Below, piece by piece: positions 1-7,099 of a DNA stretch of 32,321 nt (position 1 is the stretch's first letter; each line of letters begins with the position of its first letter). The notes below the pieces were generated by a model. It worked only from the letters and a program-made list of their open reading frames with translations. It was not told the origin of the DNA and searched no databases. A program made the position numbers and the translations under genes. This stretch comes from Bacillota bacterium (lineage in GTDB: Bacteria > Bacillota > Bacilli > Alicyclobacillales > SLC66): NCBI GenBank assembly GCA_021846285.1, contig JAJZCB010000040.1, positions 1 to 32,321 of the forward strand, read 5' to 3'.

Positions 1-236
1 TGCGTCCAGGAGGCATTTTGCTCTATACTACCTGTACACTGTCTCCTCTAGAGAACGCTGTGCAGATTGAGCGGTTTTTGGAACGCAGATCCGACTTCTC
101 GCCAGTTCCGGTTGTCCTTCCCGTTCCTCTCGACCTGCAGACCAGACCGCAGGACCCTGACGGACAACGCCATATCTGGCCGCAGGACTTTGACTCTGAT
201 GGATTTTTTGTCGCCAAGCTGCAACGTCACGGTTGA
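1..236 (+). CDS. rsmB: RsmB, 16S rRNA m5C967 methyltransferase, C-terminal fragment
   Basis: Only the last ~78 codons are present; the gene runs off the left edge and is read from base 3. The visible part starts RPGGILLYTTCTLSPLEN, which is the C-terminal methyltransferase motif of the RsmB/Fmu family (G-G-x-L-x-Y-x-T-C-T-L-x-x-x-E-N). The Cys of TTCTL is the family's catalytic nucleophile. The end, DSDGFFVAKLQR, matches the usual DGFF-(I/V)-A-(K/R)-L finish of these SAM-dependent enzymes, which methylate C967 of 16S rRNA. The next gene is rlmN, as in the Bacillus order rsmB-rlmN-prpC-prkC, and this supports the call. The stop codon (234-236) lies inside a short direct repeat described separately. 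Confidence 0.88.
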   Translation, partial: RPGGILLYTTCTLSPLENAVQIERFLERRSDFSPVPVVLPVPLDLQTRPQDPDGQRHIWPQDFDSDGFFVAKLQRHG

Positions 237-290
237 ATGGACAGCGCCAAGGTTGAATTGGCGACGTCACGGTTGAATCGACAGCGCCAA
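224..290 (+). repeat. Short direct repeat duplicating the rsmB stop region
   Basis: Two 27-bp units, 224-250 and 264-290, are 26/27 identical (one G/C difference) with a 40-bp period. Unit 1 holds the rsmB stop codon, so the last codons of rsmB (Arg-His-Gly-stop) are copied in the spacer before rlmN. Between them, 251-257 repeats GGTTGAA, and 245-250/258-263 form a small inverted repeat (CGCCAA/TTGGCG). It looks like a local tandem duplication, not a CRISPR array or IS end. Confidence 0.8.
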
Positions 291-325
291 TGTCGTGCCA
301 GAATTGCGGGAGGAGGAGCAGGTTC

Positions 326-1372
326 ATGACGGTCTCCCTTTATGATATGACACTCCCTGAGTTGGAGCAGTGGTTGGTGAGTCAGGGAGAAGCCAAATAC
401 CGGGCCAAGCAGGTGTTTCACTGGCTGTACAAGCGAAGGGCGGCAGATGTCGACGACATGACCGATCTGCCGCGGATCCTGCGTGATCGGTTGCGCGCGA
501 CTGCGACCATGATGACGCTCCGGGAGGTTGCACAGCAAGTATCAACGGAAGATGGAACGGTCAAGTTTCTGTTTGCCCTGTACGACGGATCGACCATTGA
601 AACAGTTATCATGCGCCACGATTACGGTATCAGCGTGTGCGTGTCGAGCCAGGTCGGCTGTAAGATGGGATGCAAGTTTTGCGCGTCCACGCTTGGCGGC
701 CTGATTCGTCATTTGAGCGCCGGCGAGATCATGCAGCAACTGCTTGCCTGCCAACGCCTGCTTGATCAGCGGGGGGAACGGGTGTCAAGCGTGGTCTTGA
801 TGGGTTCAGGCGAGCCGCTCGAGAACTACGAAGCAGTGACAAGGTTTATCGACACGGTCACGGATCCTGATGGATTGCAAATCGGGCAACGGCACATCAC
901 CGTGTCGACCGTGGGCCTTGTTCCGGCGATCTATCGTTTGGCGGACGAACGACGGGGCATTACTCTCGCTGTGTCACTGCACGCGGCGGATGACGAAACG
1001 CGTTCCAAAATGATGCCTGTAAATAAGGCGTATGATATTGCTAGTTTATTAAAGGCATGTCACTATTACTATGATCGGACTGGCAGACGCCTGTCATTTG
1101 AATATGCGCTTATTCGCGGTCACAATGACAGTTTACAAGACGCGCGGAAACTGGCAGACTTATTGGAGTCGCTGCCGTGTCACGTCAATCTGATTCCGGT
1201 CAACTACGTTCCAGAACGCAACTTGAGCCGAACGCCCCGTGAGCAGATTAAAGCTTTTGTGACAGAACTGCAACGACTCGGCGTCAATGCCACGGTCAGA
1301 CGGGAAATGGGCGCTGATATCGCGGCTGCCTGCGGGCAATTGCGGGCAGAGCACGCTCGGGAACAGGTGTAG
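326..1372 (+). CDS. rlmN: RlmN, dual-specificity 23S rRNA/tRNA adenine-C2 methyltransferase
   Basis: Radical-SAM enzyme that makes m2A2503 in 23S rRNA and m2A37 in some tRNAs. The 348-residue product starts MTVSLYDMTLPELEQWL. The radical-SAM cluster motif C-x3-C-x2-C is at C112, C116 and C119 (GCKMGCKFCAS). C105 and C336 (in the C-terminal AACGQL) match the two extra conserved cysteines of RlmN that work through a methyl-Cys intermediate. An in-frame upstream start exists at 290, but ATG 326 is chosen because a strong Shine-Dalgarno (GGGAGGAGG, from 308) precedes it and the protein then begins as the family does. It sits between rsmB and prpC, as in Bacillus. Confidence 0.96.
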   Translation: MTVSLYDMTLPELEQWLVSQGEAKYRAKQVFHWLYKRRAADVDDMTDLPRILRDRLRATATMMTLREVAQQVSTEDGTVKFLFALYDGSTIETVIMRHDYGISVCVSSQVGCKMGCKFCASTLGGLIRHLSAGEIMQQLLACQRLLDQRGERVSSVVLMGSGEPLENYEAVTRFIDTVTDPDGLQIGQRHITVSTVGLVPAIYRLADERRGITLAVSLHAADDETRSKMMPVNKAYDIASLLKACHYYYDRTGRRLSFEYALIRGHNDSLQDARKLADLLESLPCHVNLIPVNYVPERNLSRTPREQIKAFVTELQRLGVNATVRREMGADIAAACGQLRAEHAREQV

Positions 1373-1384
1373 GGAGTGAGAGAA

Positions 1385-2137
1385 ATGCAGTTGGCCGCAG
1401 CGTCCCACGTGGGCCTCGTGCGCAAAATTAATCAGGACGGATATCTGGTCAAACAGGAGTCAAGCGGCGCCTATGTGGTATGCGTCGCCGATGGCATGGG
1501 TGGGCACGTTGCAGGCGAAGTGGCCAGTGCGCTCGCGCTCAGCACTCTATGGGAGGTGCTCGGCGACCAGGCTGCGGAAACGGACCAGAGCGCACGTTTG
1601 CAGGCGGCCATTCAAGCCGCCAATGAAAAGATTCATCAGCAGGCGAACGGTTCGGAAGTGTACACAGGCATGGGTACGACCATCGTGGCTGCGGTGGCCG
1701 ATTCCACATACATATGGATTGCGCATGTCGGCGACAGCCGCGCCTACCTGTGGCGCAAGGGTGGGGATCTGACGCAATTGACGGAAGACCATTCGCTGGT
1801 CAATGAATTGGTGCGGCGGGGGCAGATTCGTCCGGAGGAGGCGTTGACGCACCCGCAAAGGCATATGTTAACGCGGGCTCTTGGAACGCTGCCTGACGTA
1901 GTGATCGAAAGCAGGCAAGTTTCCTGGAACAGAGGGGATATCCTGCTCATCTGCTCGGATGGGCTCACAACGCACGTATCGGATGACCAGGTACAGGAGT
2001 TTCTGGCGGGGGATAGCGCCCTGCAAGCCAAGCTCGATGTCCTGGTGCAGACTGCCCTGGAAAAAGGCGGACACGACAATGTGACTGTGGCGGCATTGTT
2101 CAATGATGACGGCGCACAACGGGGGAATGCATCATGA
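1385..2137 (+). CDS. prpC: PrpC (Stp), PP2C-type Ser/Thr protein phosphatase
   Basis: Metal-dependent PP2C phosphatase that reverses phosphorylation by the adjacent kinase PrkC. The standard PP2C motifs occur in order: R-K-I-N-Q-D near the N-terminus, VADGMGGH (metal-binding Asp), [37 protein letters not shown] and the final DNVTV. At 250 residues it has the usual length of the bacterial family and no membrane segment, so it should be cytoplasmic. A GTG at 1376 would add three residues; ATG 1385 is preferred because AGGGAG at 1371-1376 is then well placed as ribosome-binding site. Its stop overlaps the prkC start (ATGA, 2134-2137), which implies translational coupling of phosphatase and kinase. 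Confidence 0.95.
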   Translation: MQLAAASHVGLVRKINQDGYLVKQESSGAYVVCVADGMGGHVAGEVASALALSTLWEVLGDQAAETDQSARLQAAIQAANEKIHQQANGSEVYTGMGTTIVAAVADSTYIWIAHVGDSRAYLWRKGGDLTQLTEDHSLVNELVRRGQIRPEEALTHPQRHMLTRALGTLPDVVIESRQVSWNRGDILLICSDGLTTHVSDDQVQEFLAGDSALQAKLDVLVQTALEKGGHDNVTVAALFNDDGAQRGNAS

Positions 2138-4323
2138 TCGGACAGATTCTGGGCGGCCGTTATCAGATCCTGGAGAAAATTGGCGGAGGCGGTATGGCAG
2201 TCGTCTATCGGGGTCTGGACGTGCTCTTGCATCGACCGGTATCGGTTAAGACGCTGCGACCAGAGTATGTAGGGGACATGGACTTTATTAGGCGATTCAA
2301 GCGCGAGGCGCAGGCGGCGGCCAGTTTGTCCCATCCAAGCGTCGTTAACATTTACGACGTGGGTCAGGATGGCGACTTACATTATATAGTGATGGAATAT
2401 GTGGATGGCAAAACACTTAAGCAAGTCATTGAAGAGCGAGCGCCGCTGCCAGTGGACGAAGCTGTCGACATCGCCCGCCAGATTTGCGATGCATTGGCTC
2501 ACGCTCATGAGCACAACATCGTTCATCGCGACGTCAAGCCGCACAATATTCTCATCAGCAGGTCGGGCCGGGTCAAGGTGACGGATTTCGGGATCGCGCG
2601 AGCTATCTCAACGAACACGATTACGCACAGCAGCAGCGCCGTTCTCGGGTCAGTCCACTATTTTTCTCCTGAACAGGCGCGTGGCGGGATCGCCGATGCG
2701 AAGTCTGACGTGTATTCACTCGGCATTGTGCTTTACGAAATGCTGACTGGCAAACTGCCCTTTTCAGGGGAGACACCCATCAGCGTGGCGCTCAAGCATC
2801 TGCAGGAAACGTTTGTGGAACCTCGTCATCTCGCGCCGCGGATTCCCCAAAGTGTAGAAAACATCGTCCTGAGAGCGCTCATGAAAGATCCCCGTGATCG
2901 TTACCAATCGGTCAGACAGATGGCAGACGATCTGGAACGCGCCCTGCTGTTGCCTGACGCACCCAAATTCGTGTCGACCGGCAGGTATGTCGACGATAGC
3001 CCTACGATTGAGATTCCTATGATGCTAAGGAACAACAGTGCGCCTTCGCTTGAGGATGAACTGCAGGATGAGGAAATGCCGGCGCCAAGATCGTTGAAGC
3101 GCCGGGTATTGACCGTTCTTGCGTGGATCTTCGGGTTGGGAGCTCTGATCGTTTTGGCCGCTATCGCCGCATTCTATATCCTGGTGACCTTTATCCGGGT
3201 GCCGACAACGCAAATGCCAAATGTTGTGGGGATGTCCTATGCCAATGCCCGAAGCGTATTGATTGGACATGGGTTTCACTCTGACAAGATTCGTGAGATT
3301 TTTGACCAGAGCTCGACCTCGAAAGTAGGCATGGGCGATGTGGAAAGACAGAGTCCAGCGCAGGGTAATGTGATGACAGATCAGGAAGTGACCCTCGTCA
3401 TCAAGGACGGCAGCGCGCAGGTTACCATGCCGCCTTTGGCTGGGTACGCCCAGAACAGCGCTTACCAGCAGTTGATGGACCTGGGTGTTCCGGGCGGCAA
3501 CATCGCGGTGACCAATCAGCAGAGTGCTACTGTGCCGGTTAACCAGGTCATTTCGACAACCCCGGCGGCTGGCACAACATTTACCACAAACACGACTCAA
3601 GTTGATCTTGTTGTCAGTTCGGGCGCCCAATCAGCGGCGGTGCCAGATGTGCGCGGACAAACGATCAGCGCCGCTGCAAACGTACTGAAAGCCGATGGAT
3701 TTGTATTGGGGCATGTGACCAAGGTAACGTCATTCACGGCGCCTGCCAATCAGGTTATGGAACAAGCTCCGTCGCCGGGTCAACAAGCTACGGCCGGCTC
3801 CGCGGTCAAACTCACGGTGAGTTCTGGAGAGCCTGCTGGCACAACGGTCACCTCGGCCAACGTGAACGTCACGATTCCGCCTGGCACCAGTCTGCCGGTC
3901 GACGTGAAGATCGTGGTTTCAGACGCACTGGGAACGCGAACGGCGGTCACGGCTTCGCAGGCAACTCCATCCGCAACCTATCAGGTACAGGTGACGACGA
4001 CGCCAACAATTACCGGAGAAGTGAGTGTCTATGAGAATGGACAAATGGCTTCTACCAACATGATTTCCGGCGGCGGCGGCAGTACAAACATTGGTACAGG
4101 CGGAGGAACGGGAACGGGAACGGGCACAGGAACGGGAACGGGAACGGGAACGGGAACGGGAACGGGAACGGGAACGGGAACGGGAACGGGAACGGGAACG
4201 GGAACGGGAACGGGAACGGGAACGGGAACGGGAACGGGAACGGGAACGGGACCAGGAACGGGCACAGGAACGGGAACGGGCACAGGAACGGGCACCGGTA
4301 CAGGAACGGGGACAGGTCAATGA
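2134..4323 (+). CDS. prkC: PrkC, membrane PASTA-domain Ser/Thr kinase with a Gly-Thr repeat tail
   Basis: The 729-residue protein has a cytoplasmic Hanks-type kinase domain (about 10-270) with glycine loop [13 protein letters not shown]-binding K39, HRDVKPHN (catalytic D133) and DFG (D151). One transmembrane helix follows (about 324-351). Outside the cell are three PASTA repeats (about 360-565), which in this family bind peptidoglycan fragments, then an Ig-like region. The C-terminus is unusual: residues 658-727 are 35 consecutive Gly-Thr dipeptides (one Gly-Pro), encoded by a hexanucleotide repeat. Known PrkC proteins regulate cell-wall work, spore germination and translation factors, including RsgA, which is encoded next. 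The kinase and PASTA assignment is certain; the role of the tail is unknown. Confidence 0.97.
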   Translation: MIGQILGGRYQILEKIGGGGMAVVYRGLDVLLHRPVSVKTLRPEYVGDMDFIRRFKREAQAAASLSHPSVVNIYDVGQDGDLHYIVMEYVDGKTLKQVIEERAPLPVDEAVDIARQICDALAHAHEHNIVHRDVKPHNILISRSGRVKVTDFGIARAISTNTITHSSSAVLGSVHYFSPEQARGGIADAKSDVYSLGIVLYEMLTGKLPFSGETPISVALKHLQETFVEPRHLAPRIPQSVENIVLRALMKDPRDRYQSVRQMADDLERALLLPDAPKFVSTGRYVDDSPTIEIPMMLRNNSAPSLEDELQDEEMPAPRSLKRRVLTVLAWIFGLGALIVLAAIAAFYILVTFIRVPTTQMPNVVGMSYANARSVLIGHGFHSDKIREIFDQSSTSKVGMGDVERQSPAQGNVMTDQEVTLVIKDGSAQVTMPPLAGYAQNSAYQQLMDLGVPGGNIAVTNQQSATVPVNQVISTTPAAGTTFTTNTTQVDLVVSSGAQSAAVPDVRGQTISAAANVLKADGFVLGHVTKVTSFTAPANQVMEQAPSPGQQATAGSAVKLTVSSGEPAGTTVTSANVNVTIPPGTSLPVDVKIVVSDALGTRTAVTASQATPSATYQVQVTTTPTITGEVSVYENGQMASTNMISGGGGSTNIGTGGGTGTGTGTGTGTGTGTGTGTGTGTGTGTGTGTGTGTGTGTGTGTGTGTGPGTGTGTGTGTGTGTGTGTGTGQ
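4105..4314 (+). repeat. GGAACG hexanucleotide microsatellite inside prkC
   Basis: Thirty-five in-frame hexamers. The core 4129-4248 is 20 uninterrupted copies of GGAACG (120 bp). Both flanks carry degenerate copies (GGCACA, GGACCA, GGCACC, GGTACA, GGGACA). Each hexamer is Gly-Thr, so whole-unit gain or loss changes tail length by two residues without a frameshift. The pure core suggests recent slippage expansion and the varied edges older units. The long Arg-Ser, Pro-Val, Phe-Pro and Glu-Arg open frames over this segment on both strands are by-products of the repeat. Confidence 0.98.
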
Positions 4324-4347
4324 TGTTGGAGCCAACGAATCGTGAAG

Positions 4348-4381
4348 TGATTGACGGCGCGCTTTGTGCCGCCCTCAATCA
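4348..4381 (+). other. Intercistronic hairpin between prkC and rsgA
   Basis: TGATTGA (4348-4354) pairs with TCAATCA (4375-4381), and GGCG (4356-4359) with CGCC (4370-4373), separated by one C/C mismatch, around a ~10-nt loop. There is no U tract, so it is not a standard terminator. It lies just upstream of the rsgA ribosome-binding site and could act in mRNA processing or stability; that role is inference. Confidence 0.6.
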
Positions 4382-4400
4382 CCTGGGGTGAAAGGATCGA

Positions 4401-5291
4401 TTGACATTGGATGTGCCAGGTCGGATCACTCGCGCCGTTGCGGGCTTCTATTACGTACAGACACAAGACGGCGCGGTACGCAAATGCCGCGCCCGCGGAG
4501 TGTTTAAAAAACGTGGGATCAGTCCGCTTGTTGGCGACCATGTGCTCGTGGAGTTGCATGGTGTCGACGAGGGTGTCGTGACGGAGGTCAAACGGCGGCG
4601 CAGTGAACTGATCCGGCCCCCTATCGCCAACGTGGATCAGGCCTTTCTGGTCTTTTCACTTGCTGATCCACCCCTTTCCTTCTACCAGGTTGATAAAATG
4701 CTGGCCATGATAGAATCCTATTCATTGCGGGCCCTACTCGGTTTTACAAAAGTCGATTTGCCCGAGTCGGCTGGCTTGTTTGAGAAAGTACGGACCATCT
4801 ATGAACCGATGGGATACGAAACGCTTGCCCTCAGCGTAAGGGTCGGCATTGGGTCACAGCGTGTGACGGAGTTGTTGTCCGGACGCACAACGGTGCTTGC
4901 GGGCCAGTCCGGCGTTGGCAAATCGACCATCTTAGGCGTATTGTTGCCGGATGAGGACGCCGTCACCGGCGAGGTGGGGGAACGCAGCCGCCGGGGTCGA
5001 CACACGACCCGCCACGTACAGTTGTATCCGTACGCAGGAGGGTATGTAGCCGACACGCCGGGATTCTCACAATTTGATTTTGACGCCATGGAACCTGTGC
5101 AATTGACGAGTCTGTTTCGTGATATCGCCACGGTGGCGAATGGGTGCGCGTTTCGGGGCTGTCTGCACGATCAGGCGACTGGGTGCGCCGTGCTGCAGGC
5201 CGTGTCAACGGGACGCATCGACCAGTCTCGCTACGGCAGCTACAGACAACTGCTAGCCGAATTGAAAGATGCAAAAGCGAGGCGATACTAA
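4401..5291 (+). CDS. rsgA: RsgA, circularly permuted GTPase for 30S subunit maturation
   Basis: RsgA (YloQ/CpgA) binds the nearly mature 30S subunit and hydrolyses GTP in late assembly. The 296-residue product has an N-terminal OB-fold (about 5-70, ending in NELIRPP-like SELIRPPIANVDQ) and then a circularly permuted GTPase: G4 TKVD (116-119) precedes G1 GQSGVGKST (168-176) and G3 DTPG (218-221). A C-terminal zinc site has C249, C254, H256 and C262. The TTG start at 4401 follows AAAGGA at 4391-4396; TTG 4407 is also possible. In Bacillus, PrkC phosphorylates this protein, which fits its place behind prkC. The stop overlaps the rpe ATG by one base (TAATG). Confidence 0.95.
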   Translation: MTLDVPGRITRAVAGFYYVQTQDGAVRKCRARGVFKKRGISPLVGDHVLVELHGVDEGVVTEVKRRRSELIRPPIANVDQAFLVFSLADPPLSFYQVDKMLAMIESYSLRALLGFTKVDLPESAGLFEKVRTIYEPMGYETLALSVRVGIGSQRVTELLSGRTTVLAGQSGVGKSTILGVLLPDEDAVTGEVGERSRRGRHTTRHVQLYPYAGGYVADTPGFSQFDFDAMEPVQLTSLFRDIATVANGCAFRGCLHDQATGCAVLQAVSTGRIDQSRYGSYRQLLAELKDAKARRY

Positions 5292-5944
5292 TGTTCGTGC
5301 AGATAGCGCCCTCGATTTTATCGGCGGATTTCTCCGCCTTGGGCCGCGCCGTCGAGGATCTCACAACGGCGGGAGCGGATCTCATTCACGTCGACGTCAT
5401 GGATGGTCACTTTGTTCCCAATTTGACGATTGGCCCTCCCATCGTCGCGGCGTTGCGGGAGCATACTTCACTTCCGCTGGATGTCCATCTCATGATCGAA
5501 GAACCGGAACGCTCGATTGAAGCGTATCGTAAGGCGGGAGCGGACATCATGACCGTCCATGCAGAGGCGTGCAGACATCTGAATCGCACTCTCGCCCACA
5601 TTAGAGAGACCGGCGCTGAGGCGGGTGTGGCGCTTAACCCGGCTACTTCTGAACAGGCGCTGCAGTATGTGTATGAACTCGTCGACTTAATTCTGGTGAT
5701 GAGTGTCAACCCCGGCTTTGGCGGTCAGTCCTTTATTGGCTCAAGTGTCAATAAAGTGGCGCAGATTCGGCGCCGCCTGTCTGAACTTGGACGGCGGTCT
5801 GTGCGTATTGAGGTTGACGGCGGGGTGACCTCACTCAACGCGGCCACACTGGTGTCGGCCGGCGCCTCTGTCCTGGTGGCGGGCTCACATATCTTCAATG
5901 CGCCTTCACTGAGTGAAGGGATCCGAAGTTTACGGGGAAAGTAG
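5291..5944 (+). CDS. rpe: Ribulose-phosphate 3-epimerase
   Basis: TIM-barrel enzyme of the pentose phosphate pathway that interconverts ribulose 5-phosphate and xylulose 5-phosphate. The 217-residue protein begins MFVQIAPSILSADF, the family signature start, and has HVDVMDGHFVPNLTIGP (metal- and substrate-binding Asp/His), DVHLMIEEPE, MSVNPGFGGQSF and EVDGGVT. A longer in-frame ORF starts at 5144, but ATG 5291 matches the family N-terminus and forms a tight TAATG junction with rsgA. In Bacillus, thiN usually lies between rpe and spoVM; it is absent here. Confidence 0.96.
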   Translation: MFVQIAPSILSADFSALGRAVEDLTTAGADLIHVDVMDGHFVPNLTIGPPIVAALREHTSLPLDVHLMIEEPERSIEAYRKAGADIMTVHAEACRHLNRTLAHIRETGAEAGVALNPATSEQALQYVYELVDLILVMSVNPGFGGQSFIGSSVNKVAQIRRRLSELGRRSVRIEVDGGVTSLNAATLVSAGASVLVAGSHIFNAPSLSEGIRSLRGK

Positions 5945-5973
5945 GCACATATCGTCAGTCACGTACATATAGT
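5945..5973 (+). promoter_or_regulatory. Possible sigma-E-type promoter for spoVM
   Basis: CATATAGT (5966-5973) matches the sigma-E -10 form CATACAnT at all but one position. An ATAT-containing -35-like element (5945-5952) lies 13 bp upstream. It is about 126 nt before spoVM, which is sigma-E dependent in Bacillus. The consensus is short, so a chance match is quite possible. The rest of 5974-6083 shows nothing I can identify. Confidence 0.3.
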
Positions 5974-6099
5974 GAAGTGATGGAACCGGACATGGCGACG
6001 TATATGATCAAACTGGCTTGTTAACATTTGTCCGCTCGCTGGCAGGTCTGTTCCGCTTTTGTCTATGGCTTGGGAACAGTTTGTAGGAGGGGTGTATGG

Positions 6100-6180
6100 A
6101 TGCGGTTTTACACTATCAAATTGCCTCGATTTCTCGGAGGCCTCGTCAAGGCGTTGCTCGGAGTGCGCAACCGCAATTAA
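6100..6180 (+). CDS. spoVM: SpoVM, 26-residue spore morphogenesis peptide
   Basis: Translating 6100-6177 gives 26 residues starting MRFYTIKLPRFLGG and ending LLGVRNRN. It aligns without gaps to Bacillus subtilis SpoVM (which starts MKFYTIKLPKFLGG), with conservative Lys/Arg and Ile/Leu exchanges. SpoVM is an amphipathic helix that inserts into the forespore outer membrane, recognises its curvature, and recruits the coat ATPase SpoIVA. The helix-breaking proline (P9) and the basic C-terminal end are retained. A strong ribosome-binding site (TAGGAGGGG, 6084-6092) lies 7 nt before the ATG. The position between rpe and the oppositely oriented rpmB is the same as in Bacillus. The gene is too short for ordinary ORF callers. 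Confidence 0.95.
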   Translation: MRFYTIKLPRFLGGLVKALLGVRNRN

Positions 6181-6194
6181 CATAGACCAAATAC

Positions 6195-6222
6195 AAAAAG
6201 CACCCTTTGCGGTGCTTTTTTC
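6195..6222. terminator. Bidirectional intrinsic terminator shared by spoVM and rpmB
   Basis: A perfect 10-bp inverted repeat, AAAAAGCACC (6195-6204) and GGTGCTTTTT (6211-6220), encloses a 6-nt loop. The T run on the + strand and the A run on its left side make it work in both directions: it ends spoVM on the + strand and rpmB on the - strand. Confidence 0.88.
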
Positions 6223-6251
6223 CGGTTGCTGTCATCATACTGTTGTCAGGC

Positions 6252-6291
6252 AGGGGTCAAAATCTCAACCGATCCTGTTTGACCCCTTTTT
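6252..6291 (+). terminator. Second hairpin followed by a T run (+ strand)
   Basis: A perfect 10-bp inverted repeat, AGGGGTCAAA (6252-6261) and TTTGACCCCT (6278-6287), has a 16-nt loop and is followed by five T. It reads as a backup + strand terminator that would keep transcription out of the convergent rpmB gene, and it would also form in the rpmB 3' untranslated region. The large loop makes it weaker than the first, and it could instead be a small dispersed palindrome. Confidence 0.45.
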
Positions 6292-6302
6292 CGTCGAATC
6301 TC

Positions 6303-6494
6303 CTAAATAGCCCGAGCGACTTTCCCGCCCTTTAAGCAACGTGTGCATACGCGCATGCGTTTGACTGTACCGTTCATGTTGACTCGGACAGACTGCAAAT
6401 TCGGGAGCCAGCGCCGCTTAGTGAGGATGTGGGAATGGCTGACCGCGTTGCCGACTTGCGGGCCCTTGCCACAGACTTCACAACGTCTCGCCAT
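6303..6494 (-). CDS. rpmB: Ribosomal protein L28 (bL28)
   Basis: The 63-residue protein starts [20 protein letters not shown] and has the L28 core ([14 protein letters not shown]). It is the zinc-binding form, with paired cysteines C5/C8 and C50/C53. The start three codons inside the longest frame is chosen because it gives the family N-terminus and is preceded by AGAAGGGGG at good spacing. It is a single gene on the - strand, as in Bacillus, where rpmB also lies opposite spoVM and yloU. An extended -10 promoter lies upstream and it ends at the shared terminator. Confidence 0.97.
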   Translation of the reverse strand: MARRCEVCGKGPQVGNAVSHSHILTKRRWLPNLQSVRVNMNGTVKRMRVCTRCLKGGKVARAI

Positions 6495-6532
6495 GCTGTG
6501 CACCCCCTTCTATATTCATTCGTAACTGGGTC

Positions 6533-6562
6533 ATCATAGCATATCCGCTCATTTCCGCGCAA
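6533..6562 (-). promoter_or_regulatory. Candidate sigma-A promoter of rpmB (extended -10)
   Basis: On the - strand, TTGCGC (6562-6557), an 18-bp spacer and TATGAT (6538-6533) preceded by TGC. The -10 differs from consensus at one base and has the TGn extension. The start would lie about 30 nt before the rpmB ATG. The -35 is weak. Confidence 0.5.
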
Positions 6563-6719
6563 TACACCGAGTGCAATGTTTTTTGCGTATGGGGAAAACT
6601 ACCACCACGGCGGACGCCGATTCCGGTATTGCGCTGCATCCGTTTCCAGAACCCTTTTCTTTGGCCCGAGAGGTGTAGTACACTAGAGAAAACTGTGCGT
6701 GAGTGTGAGGTGGACTTGG

Positions 6720-7085
6720 ATGCCGACTGTGATTCACAATGCATTAGGGCGCATCATGATAGCTGATGAGGTGATCGCCACTGCTTCCGGGCTTGCCGCG
6801 TTGGACTGCTATGGATTGGCAGATATGGCTCCCCGTAAAGGGATGCGAGACAGTCTGTCTGGATTTTTGGGCCGCGAAAACCCGGGGCGCGGCGTCGATG
6901 TGACGGCGTTGCCGGATCGCCTGGAAGTGGAACTGTCGATCGTCGTGAGCTATGGTACGCGAATTCCGGAAGTGGCCGCCAACCTGCGGGAGAAGGTCAG
7001 CTACACGCTGCAGGAGACGTTTGGCATTGTTGCCGACAAGATCAACATCAGTGTCCAAGGCGTGAAAGTAGCGGGGGAACGGTAA
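6720..7085 (+). CDS. yloU: Asp23/Gls24 family protein (YloU-like)
   Basis: The 121-residue protein matches Bacillus YloU: IADEVIATASGLAALDCYGLADMA, then VELSIVVSYGTRIPEVAANLREKV, and the end INISVQGVKVA. Asp23 proteins are small membrane-associated or envelope-stress proteins; their exact action is not settled. A GTG at 6699 is in frame, but ATG 6720 is preferred because AGGTGG (6708-6713) precedes it by six bases. It is followed 14 nt later by fakA, the same pair as in Bacillus and Staphylococcus, which suggests a link to membrane lipid metabolism. I found no convincing promoter in the 6563-6719 spacer on this strand. Confidence 0.93.
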   Translation: MPTVIHNALGRIMIADEVIATASGLAALDCYGLADMAPRKGMRDSLSGFLGRENPGRGVDVTALPDRLEVELSIVVSYGTRIPEVAANLREKVSYTLQETFGIVADKINISVQGVKVAGER

Positions 7086-7099
7086 GGAGGCACCGCTGA

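Noticed and set aside
224-290. Repeat at the window start as a CRISPR array or IS end
   Set aside because: Only two units with a 13-bp gap, and the repeat is the rsmB gene end; a local duplication explains it.
3919-4378. Long open frames over the prkC repeat (Arg-Ser, Pro-Val, Phe-Pro and Glu-Arg repeats on either strand)
   Set aside because: All are alternative readings of the GGAACG hexamer; prkC fits the frame, domains and codon pattern of a real gene.
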